NCBI GenBank assembly: GCA_937864195.1 | Contig: CALMJG010000201.1 | Location: 1-64,000 of the forward strand | DNA: 64,000 nt | Origin: an uncultured Novosphingobium sp. | GTDB taxonomy: Bacteria > Pseudomonadota > Alphaproteobacteria > Sphingomonadales > Sphingomonadaceae | Direction of reading: 5' to 3' | Shown here: in pieces, positions 46,124-55,011 of the stretch | Numbering within the stretch: the first letter of the stretch is position 1 | How the letters are laid out: each line of letters starts with the position of its first letter | The notes under the pieces: generated by a model | The model's database searches: none | What the model was told of the DNA's origin: nothing | What the model saw: the letters and a program-made list of their open reading frames with translations, nothing else | Made by a program: the position numbers and the translations under genes

Positions 46124-48895
46124 ATGACCCTGGTCCCGAATCTCGAAGCTCGTCTGGCGCAATTGCACGAGCGGACGGCAGAAACGCCGCTGTTCAACCC
46201 GGTCTTCCAACTGGCGCTCGAACTTTCGCGCGACATGGAAAGCGGCCAGCTGGGCCTCGATGCGGTCGAAGCGGCCGTTGCCGAACTAGAATGTTCAAGC
46301 CTTCAGGCCCGGGCCGCGCGGCTGCACCGGCTGGTCGGACCGGTCGATTCCGCCGCCAATGCGCGGCGACTGTCGGAACTCGCGGCGACTGAAGATTTCG
46401 GCGCCTTTGCTGCACGCTGGCGCACCGCCCAGGCGCACATTGTCTTCACCGCGCACCCCACCTTCCTGCTCAGCCGCGCGCAATCCGCAGCGGTTGCCGT
46501 CGCCGCATCCAGCGGAGCGATCGGCGAGGATACCGTCTGCACCGCGCCCCCCGCGCGCGATGCGATCACGCTTGATCACGAACACGACGAGGCCATGGCC
46601 GCGCTGGTGCGGGCCCAGGCAGCGCGCGACCGGATCAACGCCGTGCTGCTGGACACTGCCCGTGCCCGCTGGCCGGACCAGTGGCGCAAGCTGAGGCCCC
46701 TGCCGTTCCGCTTCGCCACTTGGGTCGGCTATGACATGGACGGGCGCACCGACATCGGCTGGAGCACCTCGCTGCGCTATCGCCTCGCGGAAAAGGCGCA
46801 GCGCCTTGCGAATTATGCAGCCATGCTGGATGCGGCTGCGCCGGACATTGCCGGCCGCCTGGCCCGCGCCGCCGATCATGCGCGCCAGCTGGCACAGCTG
46901 CTGGAGCAGGACCTGTCCGATCCGGCCGCGATTTCCGCCGTTGCCGCGCGCTTTACCGCCGATCACCCCGACAAGCTCACCAGCCTTGCCCCGATCATTG
47001 AAGAGCTTGAGTCGCTCGCCGCCGCCGCGCCGGACGAGGCCGCGCGCGACCTGCTGGTCGCCGTCGCCGCCATGCGCGCTGACGGGCTGGGCATGGGCTG
47101 GGTCCATTTCCGGGTCAATTCCTCGCAGCTCCAGAACGCCATCCGCCGCCGGATCGATCCCGAGGGCAAGCTGGACCTTGCCAGCCAGGCCGCGCTGGTG
47201 CGGATGCGCGAACTGCTGGCCGAGGCGCGCCCGCTGCGCTCCAACCTGGCGGCCCTGGCGATCGAGAACAGCACGGCGGTGCGCCAGTTCCTCGTCATGG
47301 TGCAGTTCCTCACCCATGTGGACCGGGACGCGCCGATCCGGATGCTGGTCGCAGAGTGCGAGCAGCCGACGACAGTGCTCGCCGCGCTGTACTTCGCGCG
47401 CCTGTTCGGGGTGGACGGCAAGGTCGATGTCTCGCCGCTGTTCGAGACCGAAAGCGCGCTGGAACACGGCGGCCGGTTCCTCGACGCGCTGCTGGCTGAG
47501 CCTGCCTACCAGGCCTATGTGCGCGGGCGGGGGCGGCTGGCGATCCAGACCGGCTTTTCCGACGCGGGCCGGTTCGTTGGCCAGATTCCCGCCGCGCTGG
47601 CGATCGAGCGGCTGCAGGGGCGGCTGGCCGAGGCAATGGCGGCGAATGGCCTGACCGACGTTGCCGCGCTGATCTTCAACACCCACGGCGAATCGATGGG
47701 GCGCGGGGCGCATCCCGAATCGATGGCTGACCGCCTGTCTTGGCCGCTGTCGCCCTGGGCGCGGCGGCGGTTTGCGCGGGCGGGCATCCGGCTGGAGCCC
47801 GAAGTCAGCTTCCAGGGCGGCGACGGTTACCTGTTCTTCGGCTCGGACGAGCTGGCCAGCGCCACGCTGACCCGCTTCGCAGAGCTTTCTCCCGCCCGGA
47901 CCGATCCCGATGCGCCGGTCGATCCGTTCTATCGGCGCACGGACCTGTCGCTTGATTTCTACCGCGCGATCCGGCGGGTCCAGGCCGGGCACCTGGCCAG
48001 CGCGACCTATCCCCGCGCGGTGACCGCGTTCGGGCTCGGCATGCTGAACGACACCGGCAGCCGCAAGTCGCGCCGCCAGTCGGACGTCAATGCCGACCGG
48101 GGAATGAGCCTGCGCCAGATCCGCGCGATCCCGCACAACGCCGTGCTCCAGCAACTGGGCTATCCGGTCAACGTGATCGCCGGGTTCGGGACGGCGGCAG
48201 ACGGGAATGTCGAGGAAATCGCCGCCCTGCTGCGGGAGAGCGAACGCGGGCGGCAACTGGTCCGGCTGGTGCGCAGCGCCAACGCGCTGGCCAGCATCAA
48301 GACCCTGGCCGCCTTTGGCGAGCTGTTCAATTCCGCCTACTGGGCCAGCCGGCCTTATCGCGGCAACGAACAGGGCGTGGCCGATGCCTGCCTGGCGCTG
48401 GCCGAACATCTGGCCAGCGATGACCGGGCGGGCGTGTTCCGCCGCCTCGGCTCGCGCCTGCGGGTCGATGCGGTCAAGCTCCACCGGCTGCTTGCGCTCA
48501 TCCCCGATGCCGCGCCCGCGCCGGACCGCGAAGCCACGCGCCGCCGCATCGGTGCGCTTCAGGCGCTGCGGCTCGCGCTGCTGCAGCACATGTTCCTGCG
48601 GGTGGTGATGATCCCGCCCTTCAGCCGCGCCAACGACATCGCGCGCGAAGACGTGTGGGAAATGGTCTTCACCCTGCGCATCGACGAGGCGGTGAGCCAG
48701 CTGCGCCGGGCCTTTCCGGTCAGCTTCCCCTCGATCGCGGACTTCGCGATTGCCGAGCCGACCGACTATCCGGATGAAGGCGCGACCGGTTACGCCGCGA
48801 TCCAGCGCGACTACATCGACCCGATCGAGCGGGCGAACGCCCTGTCCCTGCGGATCGCGACCGCGATTGCCAACGAATTCGGCGCACATGGCTAA
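46124..48895 (+). CDS. ppc: Phosphoenolpyruvate carboxylase family protein, atypical active-site loops
   Basis: A 923-residue protein of the PEPC family, which carboxylates PEP to oxaloacetate. Conserved marks: H111 in IVFTAHPTFLLSR, FATWVGYDMDGRTDIGWSTS (GGDRDGNP region), QTGFSDAGRFVGQ (GYSDSxKD region), and the late GMLNDTGSRKSRRQ and SVNVIAGFG-like segments. Several invariant stretches differ: the HPTE is HPTF, and FHGRGGxxGRGGGP reads FNTHGESMGRGAHP, losing the first arginine-glycine pair of the PEP loop. It is therefore either a divergent but active PEPC of a type found in sphingomonads or a protein that has changed reaction. ATG 46124 has AGGA 7 bases before it; a TTG at 46118 is weaker. 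Confidence 0.75.
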   Translation: MTLVPNLEARLAQLHERTAETPLFNPVFQLALELSRDMESGQLGLDAVEAAVAELECSSLQARAARLHRLVGPVDSAANARRLSELAATEDFGAFAARWRTAQAHIVFTAHPTFLLSRAQSAAVAVAASSGAIGEDTVCTAPPARDAITLDHEHDEAMAALVRAQAARDRINAVLLDTARARWPDQWRKLRPLPFRFATWVGYDMDGRTDIGWSTSLRYRLAEKAQRLANYAAMLDAAAPDIAGRLARAADHARQLAQLLEQDLSDPAAISAVAARFTADHPDKLTSLAPIIEELESLAAAAPDEAARDLLVAVAAMRADGLGMGWVHFRVNSSQLQNAIRRRIDPEGKLDLASQAALVRMRELLAEARPLRSNLAALAIENSTAVRQFLVMVQFLTHVDRDAPIRMLVAECEQPTTVLAALYFARLFGVDGKVDVSPLFETESALEHGGRFLDALLAEPAYQAYVRGRGRLAIQTGFSDAGRFVGQIPAALAIERLQGRLAEAMAANGLTDVAALIFNTHGESMGRGAHPESMADRLSWPLSPWARRRFARAGIRLEPEVSFQGGDGYLFFGSDELASATLTRFAELSPARTDPDAPVDPFYRRTDLSLDFYRAIRRVQAGHLASATYPRAVTAFGLGMLNDTGSRKSRRQSDVNADRGMSLRQIRAIPHNAVLQQLGYPVNVIAGFGTAADGNVEEIAALLRESERGRQLVRLVRSANALASIKTLAAFGELFNSAYWASRPYRGNEQGVADACLALAEHLASDDRAGVFRRLGSRLRVDAVKLHRLLALIPDAAPAPDREATRRRIGALQALRLALLQHMFLRVVMIPPFSRANDIAREDVWEMVFTLRIDEAVSQLRRAFPVSFPSIADFAIAEPTDYPDEGATGYAAIQRDYIDPIERANALSLRIATAIANEFGAHG

Positions 48896-48935
48896 CGCTG
48901 CGCGGGGCACGCTCGCCATGGCGCTGATCCCCACG

Positions 48936-48951
48936 GGCTGCGCGGGCAGCC
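48936..48951. terminator. Possible bidirectional terminator between ppc and the aldo/keto reductase
   Basis: GGCTGC and GCAGCC form a 6-bp stem around GCGG in the 59-base gap between convergent genes, followed by TGTCT on the plus strand. Confidence 0.4.
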
Positions 48952-48954
48952 TGT

Positions 48955-49980
48955 CTATCCCTGCTCGCGCAGGCTGACCGTGCCGCCGGGCTTCATCGGC
49001 GGGGCAAGGCCAGCCACCGGGTGCGGCGCATAGGGGGCTTCAAGCCGTTCCACCTGCGCAGCGGACAGGTTCAGATCCAGGGCGGCGAGAGCATCTTTCA
49101 ACTGGCCGATCCGGGTCACGCCGACGATCGGTGCGGTGATCCCCGGCTTGCCGAGCAGCCAGGCCATGGCGACCTGCGCCATCGGTGCAGCCGCCTCCGC
49201 CGCGACGTCCTGCACTGCCTCGACCACCAGGAGGTCGTTCTCGGCCGTGCGGGCGTAAAGATGCTTGCTGAACAGATCGGTTTCCGAGCGCGCGGTCTTC
49301 TCGCCGGGCGGGCGGGCCAGCATGCCGCGCGCTAGCGGGCTCCACGGCAGTACGGCAACGCCCATGTCGATGCACTGCGGGATCATCTCGCGGTCTTCCT
49401 CGCGGTAGACCAGGTTGACCTGCGGCTGCATCGAGACGAACCGGGACCAGCCATTGAGCGCGGCCACGTACTGGGCCTTGGCAAATTGCCAGGCGAACAT
49501 GCTGGATGCGCCGATGTAGCGTGCCCGGCCCGACTTCACGATGTCGTGCAGCGCCTCCATCGTTTCCTCGATCGGGGTGTTGTAATCCCAGCGGTGGATC
49601 TGGAACAGGTCGACGTAGTCGGTGCCCAGGCGCTTCAGGCTGTCGTCCACCGCATGGAACAGTGCCTTGCGGGACAATCCGCCGGTATTGGGGGCCTCGC
49701 GCCAGGGTGCGAAGGCCTTGGTGGCCAGGACGATTTCGTCGCGCCGGGCAAAATCATTCAGCGCCCGTCCGGTAATTTCCTCGGACGAGCCGCCAGCATA
49801 CTCGTTCGCCGTGTCGAAGAAATTGATCCCGGCTTCAAGCGCGGAACGGATGATCGCGCGGCTGTCTTCCTCGGGCACGACCCAGCCGTGGCGGCTGCGG
49901 GAAGCATCGCCAAAGCTCATGCAGCCAAGGCACAACCGCGAGACGATCAGGCCGGTCTGGCCAAGTCGGGTGAACTGCAT
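48955..49980 (-). CDS. Aldo/keto reductase
   Basis: NADPH-dependent (beta/alpha)8 reductase of 341 residues. The catalytic tetrad is readable: D and Y in FFDTANEYAGGSSEE, K in IVLATKAF and H in DLFQIHRWD. The cofactor segment is APIVGVTRIGQLKDAL. It reduces aldehydes or ketones; the sequence type (YhdN/YajO-like, MQFTRLGQTGLIVSRLCLGC) gives no precise substrate. ATG 49980 is preceded by AGGAAACAGGCG, 11 bases after the SDR stop, so the two reductases form one operon. Confidence 0.9.
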   Translation of the reverse strand: MQFTRLGQTGLIVSRLCLGCMSFGDASRSRHGWVVPEEDSRAIIRSALEAGINFFDTANEYAGGSSEEITGRALNDFARRDEIVLATKAFAPWREAPNTGGLSRKALFHAVDDSLKRLGTDYVDLFQIHRWDYNTPIEETMEALHDIVKSGRARYIGASSMFAWQFAKAQYVAALNGWSRFVSMQPQVNLVYREEDREMIPQCIDMGVAVLPWSPLARGMLARPPGEKTARSETDLFSKHLYARTAENDLLVVEAVQDVAAEAAAPMAQVAMAWLLGKPGITAPIVGVTRIGQLKDALAALDLNLSAAQVERLEAPYAPHPVAGLAPPMKPGGTVSLREQG

Positions 49981-49991
49981 CGCCTGTTTCC

Positions 49992-50858
49992 TTACTTCCT
50001 GCGGGCGCCGAGCTCTGCCGCGACTTCGGCCATGACCAGGTTCACGTCCCACTTTTCCGCGCCCTCGAACCAGGGGGCCTGGCGCGCGAAGGCACCCTCG
50101 ATCTCGTGGAAGCGCTGCTGTGCGGCGCGGAGCGAGTGGGGATGGGTGACGATGTAGAACTCACCGGCCGCCACGCCGTCCAGCGCCCGCCGTGCGGCTT
50201 CGCTGGCGCTCATGCCGCGCGCCTGGACCAGCCGGCCTGCCTCGCTCTGCGGCGGCGGCGGGGCCAGCCCCTCGGGACGCGGCCCGCTGCCCAGCGCCGT
50301 GCCGATCAGGCCCGGGCAGAACACGCTGACGCCAAGGTTTTCCGGCGCCTCGGCGCGCAGCACTTCGCCAAGCCCCAGCACCGCGTGTTTCGATGCGGTA
50401 TAGATTGCCGCTCCGGCATGCTGGAGGCCCAGCGAATGCTCCGATCCGGTGAGGACGATGTGCCCGCCTTCGGGCTGGTCCTGCATCAGCCGTGCGAACA
50501 CCGTTGCCGTGCTCCATGTGCCGCGCACGTTGACGCCCAGGATCCAGTCGACCTCGGCGGGCTTCATCCGGGTCATGCGGCCACTGGCGATAACGCCGGC
50601 ATTGGCAAAGGCCAGGTCGCACCCGCCCAGGCGTTCGCGCGCGGCCGCGCCCAGCGCTTCGACCTGATCGTGACGGGATATGTCGCAGACCTGCCATGTT
50701 GCGGCCGGACCGATCGCGGCGGCGGCTTCCTCCAGCTGCGCGCGGTCCAGGTCGGCCAGCATCACCCGTGCGCCTCGGCCCGCAAGTTCGGCTGCCAGCG
50801 CCCTGCCGATGCCCGACGCCGCCCCGGTTACAACCGCCCGCTTGCCCGCAAAGTCCAT
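49992..50858 (-). CDS. SDR-family oxidoreductase
   Basis: A 288-residue short-chain dehydrogenase: VTGAASGIG, the aspartate VMLADLD favouring NAD(H), FANAG, S in VLTGSEHSLG, and Y-K in IYTASKHAV. The 40 residues after the core (THPHSLRAAQQRFHEIEGAF and on) form the extra C-terminal region found in this SDR subgroup. It is first in a two-gene operon with the aldo/keto reductase, so the pair may work on a common carbonyl compound. The 212-base region upstream contains the divergent chrA promoter. Confidence 0.9.
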   Translation of the reverse strand: MDFAGKRAVVTGAASGIGRALAAELAGRGARVMLADLDRAQLEEAAAAIGPAATWQVCDISRHDQVEALGAAARERLGGCDLAFANAGVIASGRMTRMKPAEVDWILGVNVRGTWSTATVFARLMQDQPEGGHIVLTGSEHSLGLQHAGAAIYTASKHAVLGLGEVLRAEAPENLGVSVFCPGLIGTALGSGPRPEGLAPPPPQSEAGRLVQARGMSASEAARRALDGVAAGEFYIVTHPHSLRAAQQRFHEIEGAFARQAPWFEGAEKWDVNLVMAEVAAELGARRK

Positions 50859-51032
50859 CGCCGTCTCCTGCTTTCGATTTGCACTTACCGGCAGGGGACC
50901 GATTTGCAAGCGCACGGCCCCCGAACGTCCCTCTTGCCAGCCTGCCGTGCGCGGCCCTAAACGGGGGCACCCGGGGCAAAGCAACCTCCCGGACAGGCTA
51001 CGGCTCGCGCCATGCCCAAGCGTTGCCTGCAC

Positions 51033-51051
51033 GGTCCGCCGCTGGCGGACC
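51033..51051 (+). promoter_or_regulatory. Perfect hairpin in the chrA leader
   Basis: GGTCCGCC (51033-51040) and GGCGGACC (51044-51051) form an 8-bp stem with a 3-base loop. It ends 19 bases before the GTG start and 9 bases before the GAGG ribosome site. It may be an operator or a translation-control stem; I recognise no riboswitch class. Confidence 0.4.
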
Positions 51052-51070
51052 ACAGGACGTGAGGACAGAT

Positions 51071-52387
51071 GTGAGCGAGCCGACCCATACCCCCTCTTTT
51101 CGTGAACTGGTGCGCGTCTGCGCGCGGATCGGCTGCCTCAGCTTCGGCGGGCCGGCCGGGCAGATCGCGCTGATGCACCAGGAACTGGTCGAAGAGCGCC
51201 GCTGGATTACCGAGGAGCAGTACCTCCACGCGCTCAACTTCTGCCACCTGCTGCCGGGGCCAGAGGCGCAGCAACTGGCCACGTGGATCGGCTGGAAGCT
51301 GCACGGGGTGAAGGGCGGGCTGGCGGCGGGGCTGCTGTTCGTCATCCCCGGCGCGCTGGTGATTCTTGGGCTGTCGATGCTCTATGGCTTTGCCGCGAAG
51401 CTGGGCTGGTTCGCCGCTCTGTTCCTGGGGATCAAGGCGGCGGTGCTGGGGATCGTCGTCCAGGCGCTGCTGCGCGTGGCGAGCCGCGCGCTCGATGCGC
51501 CGTTCAAGCGGGGCATTGCCGTGGCGGCATTCGTTGGCCTTGCCGCGTTAAGTCTGCCGTTTCCGCTGGTCGTGCTGGGCGCGGGGCTGCTCGGCACGGT
51601 CGTTGCCAAGCTGCGCCCGGACTGGCTCGCGCTGAAGCCCGTGGCCCCTGCACCGGCGCGGTCGCCGCGTCCGTGGCGCACCAGCGTGACCTCCGTCTTG
51701 CTCGGCCTCGCCGCCTGGGCCGCGCCGATGGCAGCGATCCTGATCGTGCTCGGGCCGGATCACGTGCTGTGGAAGGTGGGTGCGTTCTTTTCCAAGCTGG
51801 CGGTCGTAACCTTTGGCGGAGCCTACGCAGTGCTGGCCTACATGGGACAGCAATCGGTCGAGCATTACGGCTGGCTGAGCGCGGGCGAGATGGCGGACGG
51901 GCTGGGCCTGGCCGAAACCACGCCCGGGCCGCTGATCATGGTCACCCAGTTCGTCGGCTATCTCGCCGCCTTCCGCGCGCCCGAACCCTTCTCGCCGCTG
52001 CTGGCCGGCGTGCTGGGCGCGGCGCTGACCACCTGGGTGACTTTTGTGCCCTGCTTCGTGTGGATCTTCACTTTCGCGCCGTGGATCGAGCGGCTGGAGC
52101 ATGCCCGCGCGCTGAAGGGCGGACTGGCCGCGATCACCGCAGCGGTGGTGGGGGTGATCGCCAACCTCAGCCTGTGGTTCGCGCTCCACGTGCTGTTCGC
52201 GCGGGTGGAAACGCACCGCCTGGGTCCGGTGAGCCTTGACCTGCCCGATCCGGCGAGCCTGCATTGGTCCGCCGCAGTGCTGGCGGTCATCGCCGCCGTG
52301 CTGATCTTCCACCTGCGCCTTGGCCTGATCAAGGTGCTGGGGGTGATGATGGTGCTGGGGCTGGGGGTAAGCGCGGCCGGGCTTTAG
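51071..52387 (+). CDS. chrA: Chromate transporter (CHR family, two-domain)
   Basis: Inner-membrane protein of 438 residues made of two homologous CHR halves. The N-terminal half has the signature CLSFGGPAGQIALMHQELVE and HLLPGPEAQQLATWIGWKLHG; the C-terminal half repeats it as VVTFGGAYAVLAYMGQQSVE and LAETTPGPLIMVTQFVGYLA. Each half carries about five to six helices. Family members pump chromate out of the cell; many chromosomal copies have no proven role in resistance. GTG 51071 follows GAGGACAGAT; no ATG fits. No chrB regulator is nearby. The gene overlaps the convergent small secreted-protein gene by four bases. Confidence 0.93.
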   Translation: MSEPTHTPSFRELVRVCARIGCLSFGGPAGQIALMHQELVEERRWITEEQYLHALNFCHLLPGPEAQQLATWIGWKLHGVKGGLAAGLLFVIPGALVILGLSMLYGFAAKLGWFAALFLGIKAAVLGIVVQALLRVASRALDAPFKRGIAVAAFVGLAALSLPFPLVVLGAGLLGTVVAKLRPDWLALKPVAPAPARSPRPWRTSVTSVLLGLAAWAAPMAAILIVLGPDHVLWKVGAFFSKLAVVTFGGAYAVLAYMGQQSVEHYGWLSAGEMADGLGLAETTPGPLIMVTQFVGYLAAFRAPEPFSPLLAGVLGAALTTWVTFVPCFVWIFTFAPWIERLEHARALKGGLAAITAAVVGVIANLSLWFALHVLFARVETHRLGPVSLDLPDPASLHWSAAVLAVIAAVLIFHLRLGLIKVLGVMMVLGLGVSAAGL

Positions 52388-52827
52388 GGCGCGGCCTTCG
52401 CCATCCGCACGGCCAGCACCCCGCCATCGTTGTTGACGCTGCCGCCGCAGCCCTCGATCAGGGTGCCGCCATACCGCTCGACGTGCTGCAGCGCTGCGCG
52501 GCGGGCAAGGTCGAGCGCGGTGGGCTGGTTAGGCTGTTCGGTCGCGAACTCGAAATGCACCCCGCCGTCGGGCCGCCGCACGCACGAAACCGAGATCCAG
52601 CCCTTCTGGCCGGGATCGCCCTGCCACAGTTGGTGCCAGCCGGTCTGCCGGATCGCGAAGGCGCCATTGGCCATCTGATCGGCGGAATCCCCGGCGTTGC
52701 CGTAGACGACCACATCCAGCGTCTCGCCGTTCCCGGCAACCCAGACGTCGGCCACGGCTGGCGCGGCGGCGAGCCCTGCAAGAATCGCGAGCGAGCCGAT
52801 GGTCCAAATGCGGCGATACGAAGTCAT
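52384..52827 (-). CDS. Small exported protein of unknown function
   Basis: A 147-residue protein with a clear Sec signal peptide (RRIWTIGSLAILAGLAAAPA, cleaved after AVA). The mature part has GETLDVVVYGNAGDSADQMA, two cysteines (SCVRRP, EGCGGS) that could form a disulfide, and a mostly beta pattern. I do not recognise the family. The ATG at 52827 is preceded by GGGGAGACCACC. The gene ends over the last bases of chrA on the opposite strand and lies 59 bases downstream of the dienoyl-CoA reductase gene on its own strand. Confidence 0.75.
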   Translation of the reverse strand: MTSYRRIWTIGSLAILAGLAAAPAVADVWVAGNGETLDVVVYGNAGDSADQMANGAFAIRQTGWHQLWQGDPGQKGWISVSCVRRPDGGVHFEFATEQPNQPTALDLARRAALQHVERYGGTLIEGCGGSVNNDGGVLAVRMAKAAP

Positions 52828-52886
52828 GGTGGTCTCCCCTTGTATTCCGGAATTGCTAGCCATGGCCGGCAAACCCTGCAAGCGGT

Positions 52887-54938
52887 TCAGATCGCCACGG
52901 CCAGTTCGGTCGCCTGCTTGATCGCGCGCTTTGCGTCGAGTTCGCCCGCCTCGTAAGCCCCGCCGATCAGGTGCGCCTCGCGGCCCCTGGCGGCGAGTTC
53001 GGTGTAGAGGGCGCGCGCGGGTTCCTGTCCCGCGCAGACGATCACGGTGTCGACGTCCAGCAGGCGTTCCTCGCCCTCGATGGCCACGTGCAGGCCCGCA
53101 TCGTCGATCCGGCGGTAGTCGACGCCCGCGATCATCTGCACGCCCCGCCGCTGCAGGGTGATGCGGTGGGTCCAGCCGGTGGTGCGGCCCAGCCCCTTGC
53201 CGACGGCGCTGGCCTTGCGCTGCAGCAGGGTGACCTCTCGCCCGTTGGAGGCGACCTGCGGCTCGATCCCCGTCACGCCGCCGCGTGGGTGGTTCCTGAA
53301 ATCGATCCCCCATTCGCGCGCGAAGACATCGACGTCGAGCGCGGCCGAGGTGCCCTCGTGGGTGATCAGTTCGGCCACATCGAACCCGATCCCGCCCGCG
53401 CCCATGATCGCGACCTTCTGCCCGACCTGCGCCTTGCCGGTGATGACGTCGATGTAGCGCACGACCTTGGGGTGATCGATCCCGGGCAGGTCAGGGGTGC
53501 GCGGCTCGATCCCGGTGGCCAGCACCACCTCGTCGAAACCCGCAAGATCATCGGCGCCGACCCGCGTGTTCAAGCGCAGGTCGATCCCGCGCAGCTCGAT
53601 CATCCGGGCGAAATAGCGCAGGGTTTCGTAGAACTCCTCCTTGCCGGGGATGCGCTTGGCGAGGTTGAACTGGCCGCCGATCTCGCCCGCCGCGTCGAAC
53701 AGCGTCACCAGATGGCCGCGCTCCGCCGCGATTGTCGCGAAGGCCAGGCCCGCCGGTCCCGCGCCCACCACCGCGATCCGCTTGGGCGCGGCGGCGGGGG
53801 CAACGACCACTTCCGTCTCGCGGCAGGCGCGGGCATTGACCAGGCAGCTGGTCAGCTGGCCGGTGAAGGTGTGGTCAAGGCAGGCCTGGTTGCAGGCGAT
53901 GCAGGTGTTGATCTCGTCCTCGCGGCCTTCCAGCGCCTTGGTGACCAGATCGGGGTCGGCCAGCATCGGCCGCGCCATGGAAACCAGATCCGCATCCCCG
54001 CGCGCCAGCACTTCCTCGGCCACGTGGGGCATGTTGATGCGGTTGGAGGTGATCAGCGGGATCGACAGTTCCTTGCGCAGGCGGCCCGTCACCTGGGTGA
54101 AGGCCGCGCGCGGAACCATCGTCGCGATGGTCGGGACGAAGCTTTCATGCCAGCAGAAGTGGGTGGAAATGACGTTGACCCCGGCGGCTTCCAGTGCCTT
54201 GGCCAGGCTCACCACCTCTTCCCAGGCCAGCCCGCCCTGGAGCATGTCCATCGCCGAAATGCGGAAGATCAGGATGAAGTCCGGGCCGACCGCCGCGCGG
54301 ACCCGGCGGACGATCTCCAGCGGGAAGCGCATCCGGTTTTCCCACGATCCGCCCCAGCGATCGGTGCGCAGGTTGGTCTTCTCGACCAGGAAAGTGGAAA
54401 TCAGGTAGCCGGCAGAACCGATGATCTCCACCCCGTCATAGCCCGCCTGCCGGGCCAGCGCGGCGCAGTTGGCAAAGGCGGCGATCTGTTCCTCGATGCC
54501 GTCCTCGTCCAGTTCCAGCGGCACGGCAGAGCCGATCCGCGACTTGACCGCCGAGGGGCCGACCGGTTGAGCCGCATGGGCGATCGGGCCGGAATGGAGG
54601 ATCTGCATCACGATCTTGACGTCCGGGTCGGCGGCATGGACTGCGTCCGTCACCTGCCGGTGCATCGGCACTTCCGACGGCTCGCTAAGCTTCGCGCCGC
54701 GCCCGCCCGAGGGGTGCGGGGTGATCCCGCCGGTGATGATCATGCCCACCCCGCCGCGCGCCCGCTCCGCGAAGTAGGCGGACAGCCGCTCTGCCGCATT
54801 GGGCACGTCTTCGAGGCCCGTGTGCATCGATCCCATCAGGATGCGGTTCTTCAGCCGGTGCGGACCGATCTGGAGGGGCGAGAATACGTGCGGATACTTG
54901 AGCTTTCCGGCGGTCTGAGCAGGCGCTTGTGCAGTCAT
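52887..54938 (-). CDS. 2,4-dienoyl-CoA reductase-like NADH:flavin oxidoreductase (FadH type)
   Basis: A 683-residue three-part enzyme: an N-terminal OYE-type FMN barrel, an Fe-S binding segment (CIACNQAC then SCLVN) and a C-terminal FAD/NADPH domain (RIAVVGAGPAGLAFATIAAE, VAIMGAGGIGFDVAE). The FadH catalytic pair is present: Y178 in GSAGYLISTFL and H264 in CWHESFVPTIAT. It would reduce a conjugated dienoyl-CoA during unsaturated or ring-derived acid breakdown. It is divergent from a TetR gene, with two TetR-type palindromes in between, so it is probably the repressor's target. Another C=C-reducing role in aromatic or terpenoid catabolism is possible. Confidence 0.9.
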   Translation of the reverse strand: MTAQAPAQTAGKLKYPHVFSPLQIGPHRLKNRILMGSMHTGLEDVPNAAERLSAYFAERARGGVGMIITGGITPHPSGGRGAKLSEPSEVPMHRQVTDAVHAADPDVKIVMQILHSGPIAHAAQPVGPSAVKSRIGSAVPLELDEDGIEEQIAAFANCAALARQAGYDGVEIIGSAGYLISTFLVEKTNLRTDRWGGSWENRMRFPLEIVRRVRAAVGPDFILIFRISAMDMLQGGLAWEEVVSLAKALEAAGVNVISTHFCWHESFVPTIATMVPRAAFTQVTGRLRKELSIPLITSNRINMPHVAEEVLARGDADLVSMARPMLADPDLVTKALEGREDEINTCIACNQACLDHTFTGQLTSCLVNARACRETEVVVAPAAAPKRIAVVGAGPAGLAFATIAAERGHLVTLFDAAGEIGGQFNLAKRIPGKEEFYETLRYFARMIELRGIDLRLNTRVGADDLAGFDEVVLATGIEPRTPDLPGIDHPKVVRYIDVITGKAQVGQKVAIMGAGGIGFDVAELITHEGTSAALDVDVFAREWGIDFRNHPRGGVTGIEPQVASNGREVTLLQRKASAVGKGLGRTTGWTHRITLQRRGVQMIAGVDYRRIDDAGLHVAIEGEERLLDVDTVIVCAGQEPARALYTELAARGREAHLIGGAYEAGELDAKRAIKQATELAVAI

Positions 54939-54962
54939 GGCGATTCCTTCCCGGGCGATGCC

Positions 54963-54998
54963 AAACAGTGTTTAGCACTTGCGTAGCGAACAGTGTTT
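54963..54998. promoter_or_regulatory. Two tandem TetR-type operators between the FadH-like and TetR genes
   Basis: AAACAGTGTTT (54963-54973) is a perfect odd-centred palindrome, and AACAGTGTTT (54989-54998) repeats it. The centres are 25 bases apart, and both lie in the 73-base divergent gap. Confidence 0.65.
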
Positions 54999-55011
54999 GT
55001 TATGGCAAGCC

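Noticed and set aside
46295..48934. Long open frame (about 880 codons) antisense to ppc
   Set aside because: Composition shadow of the PEPC gene; no ribosome site or recognisable motif.
50859..51070. Known metabolite riboswitch in the chrA leader
   Set aside because: Only one simple stem is visible; none of the conserved cores of riboswitch classes I know could be recognised.
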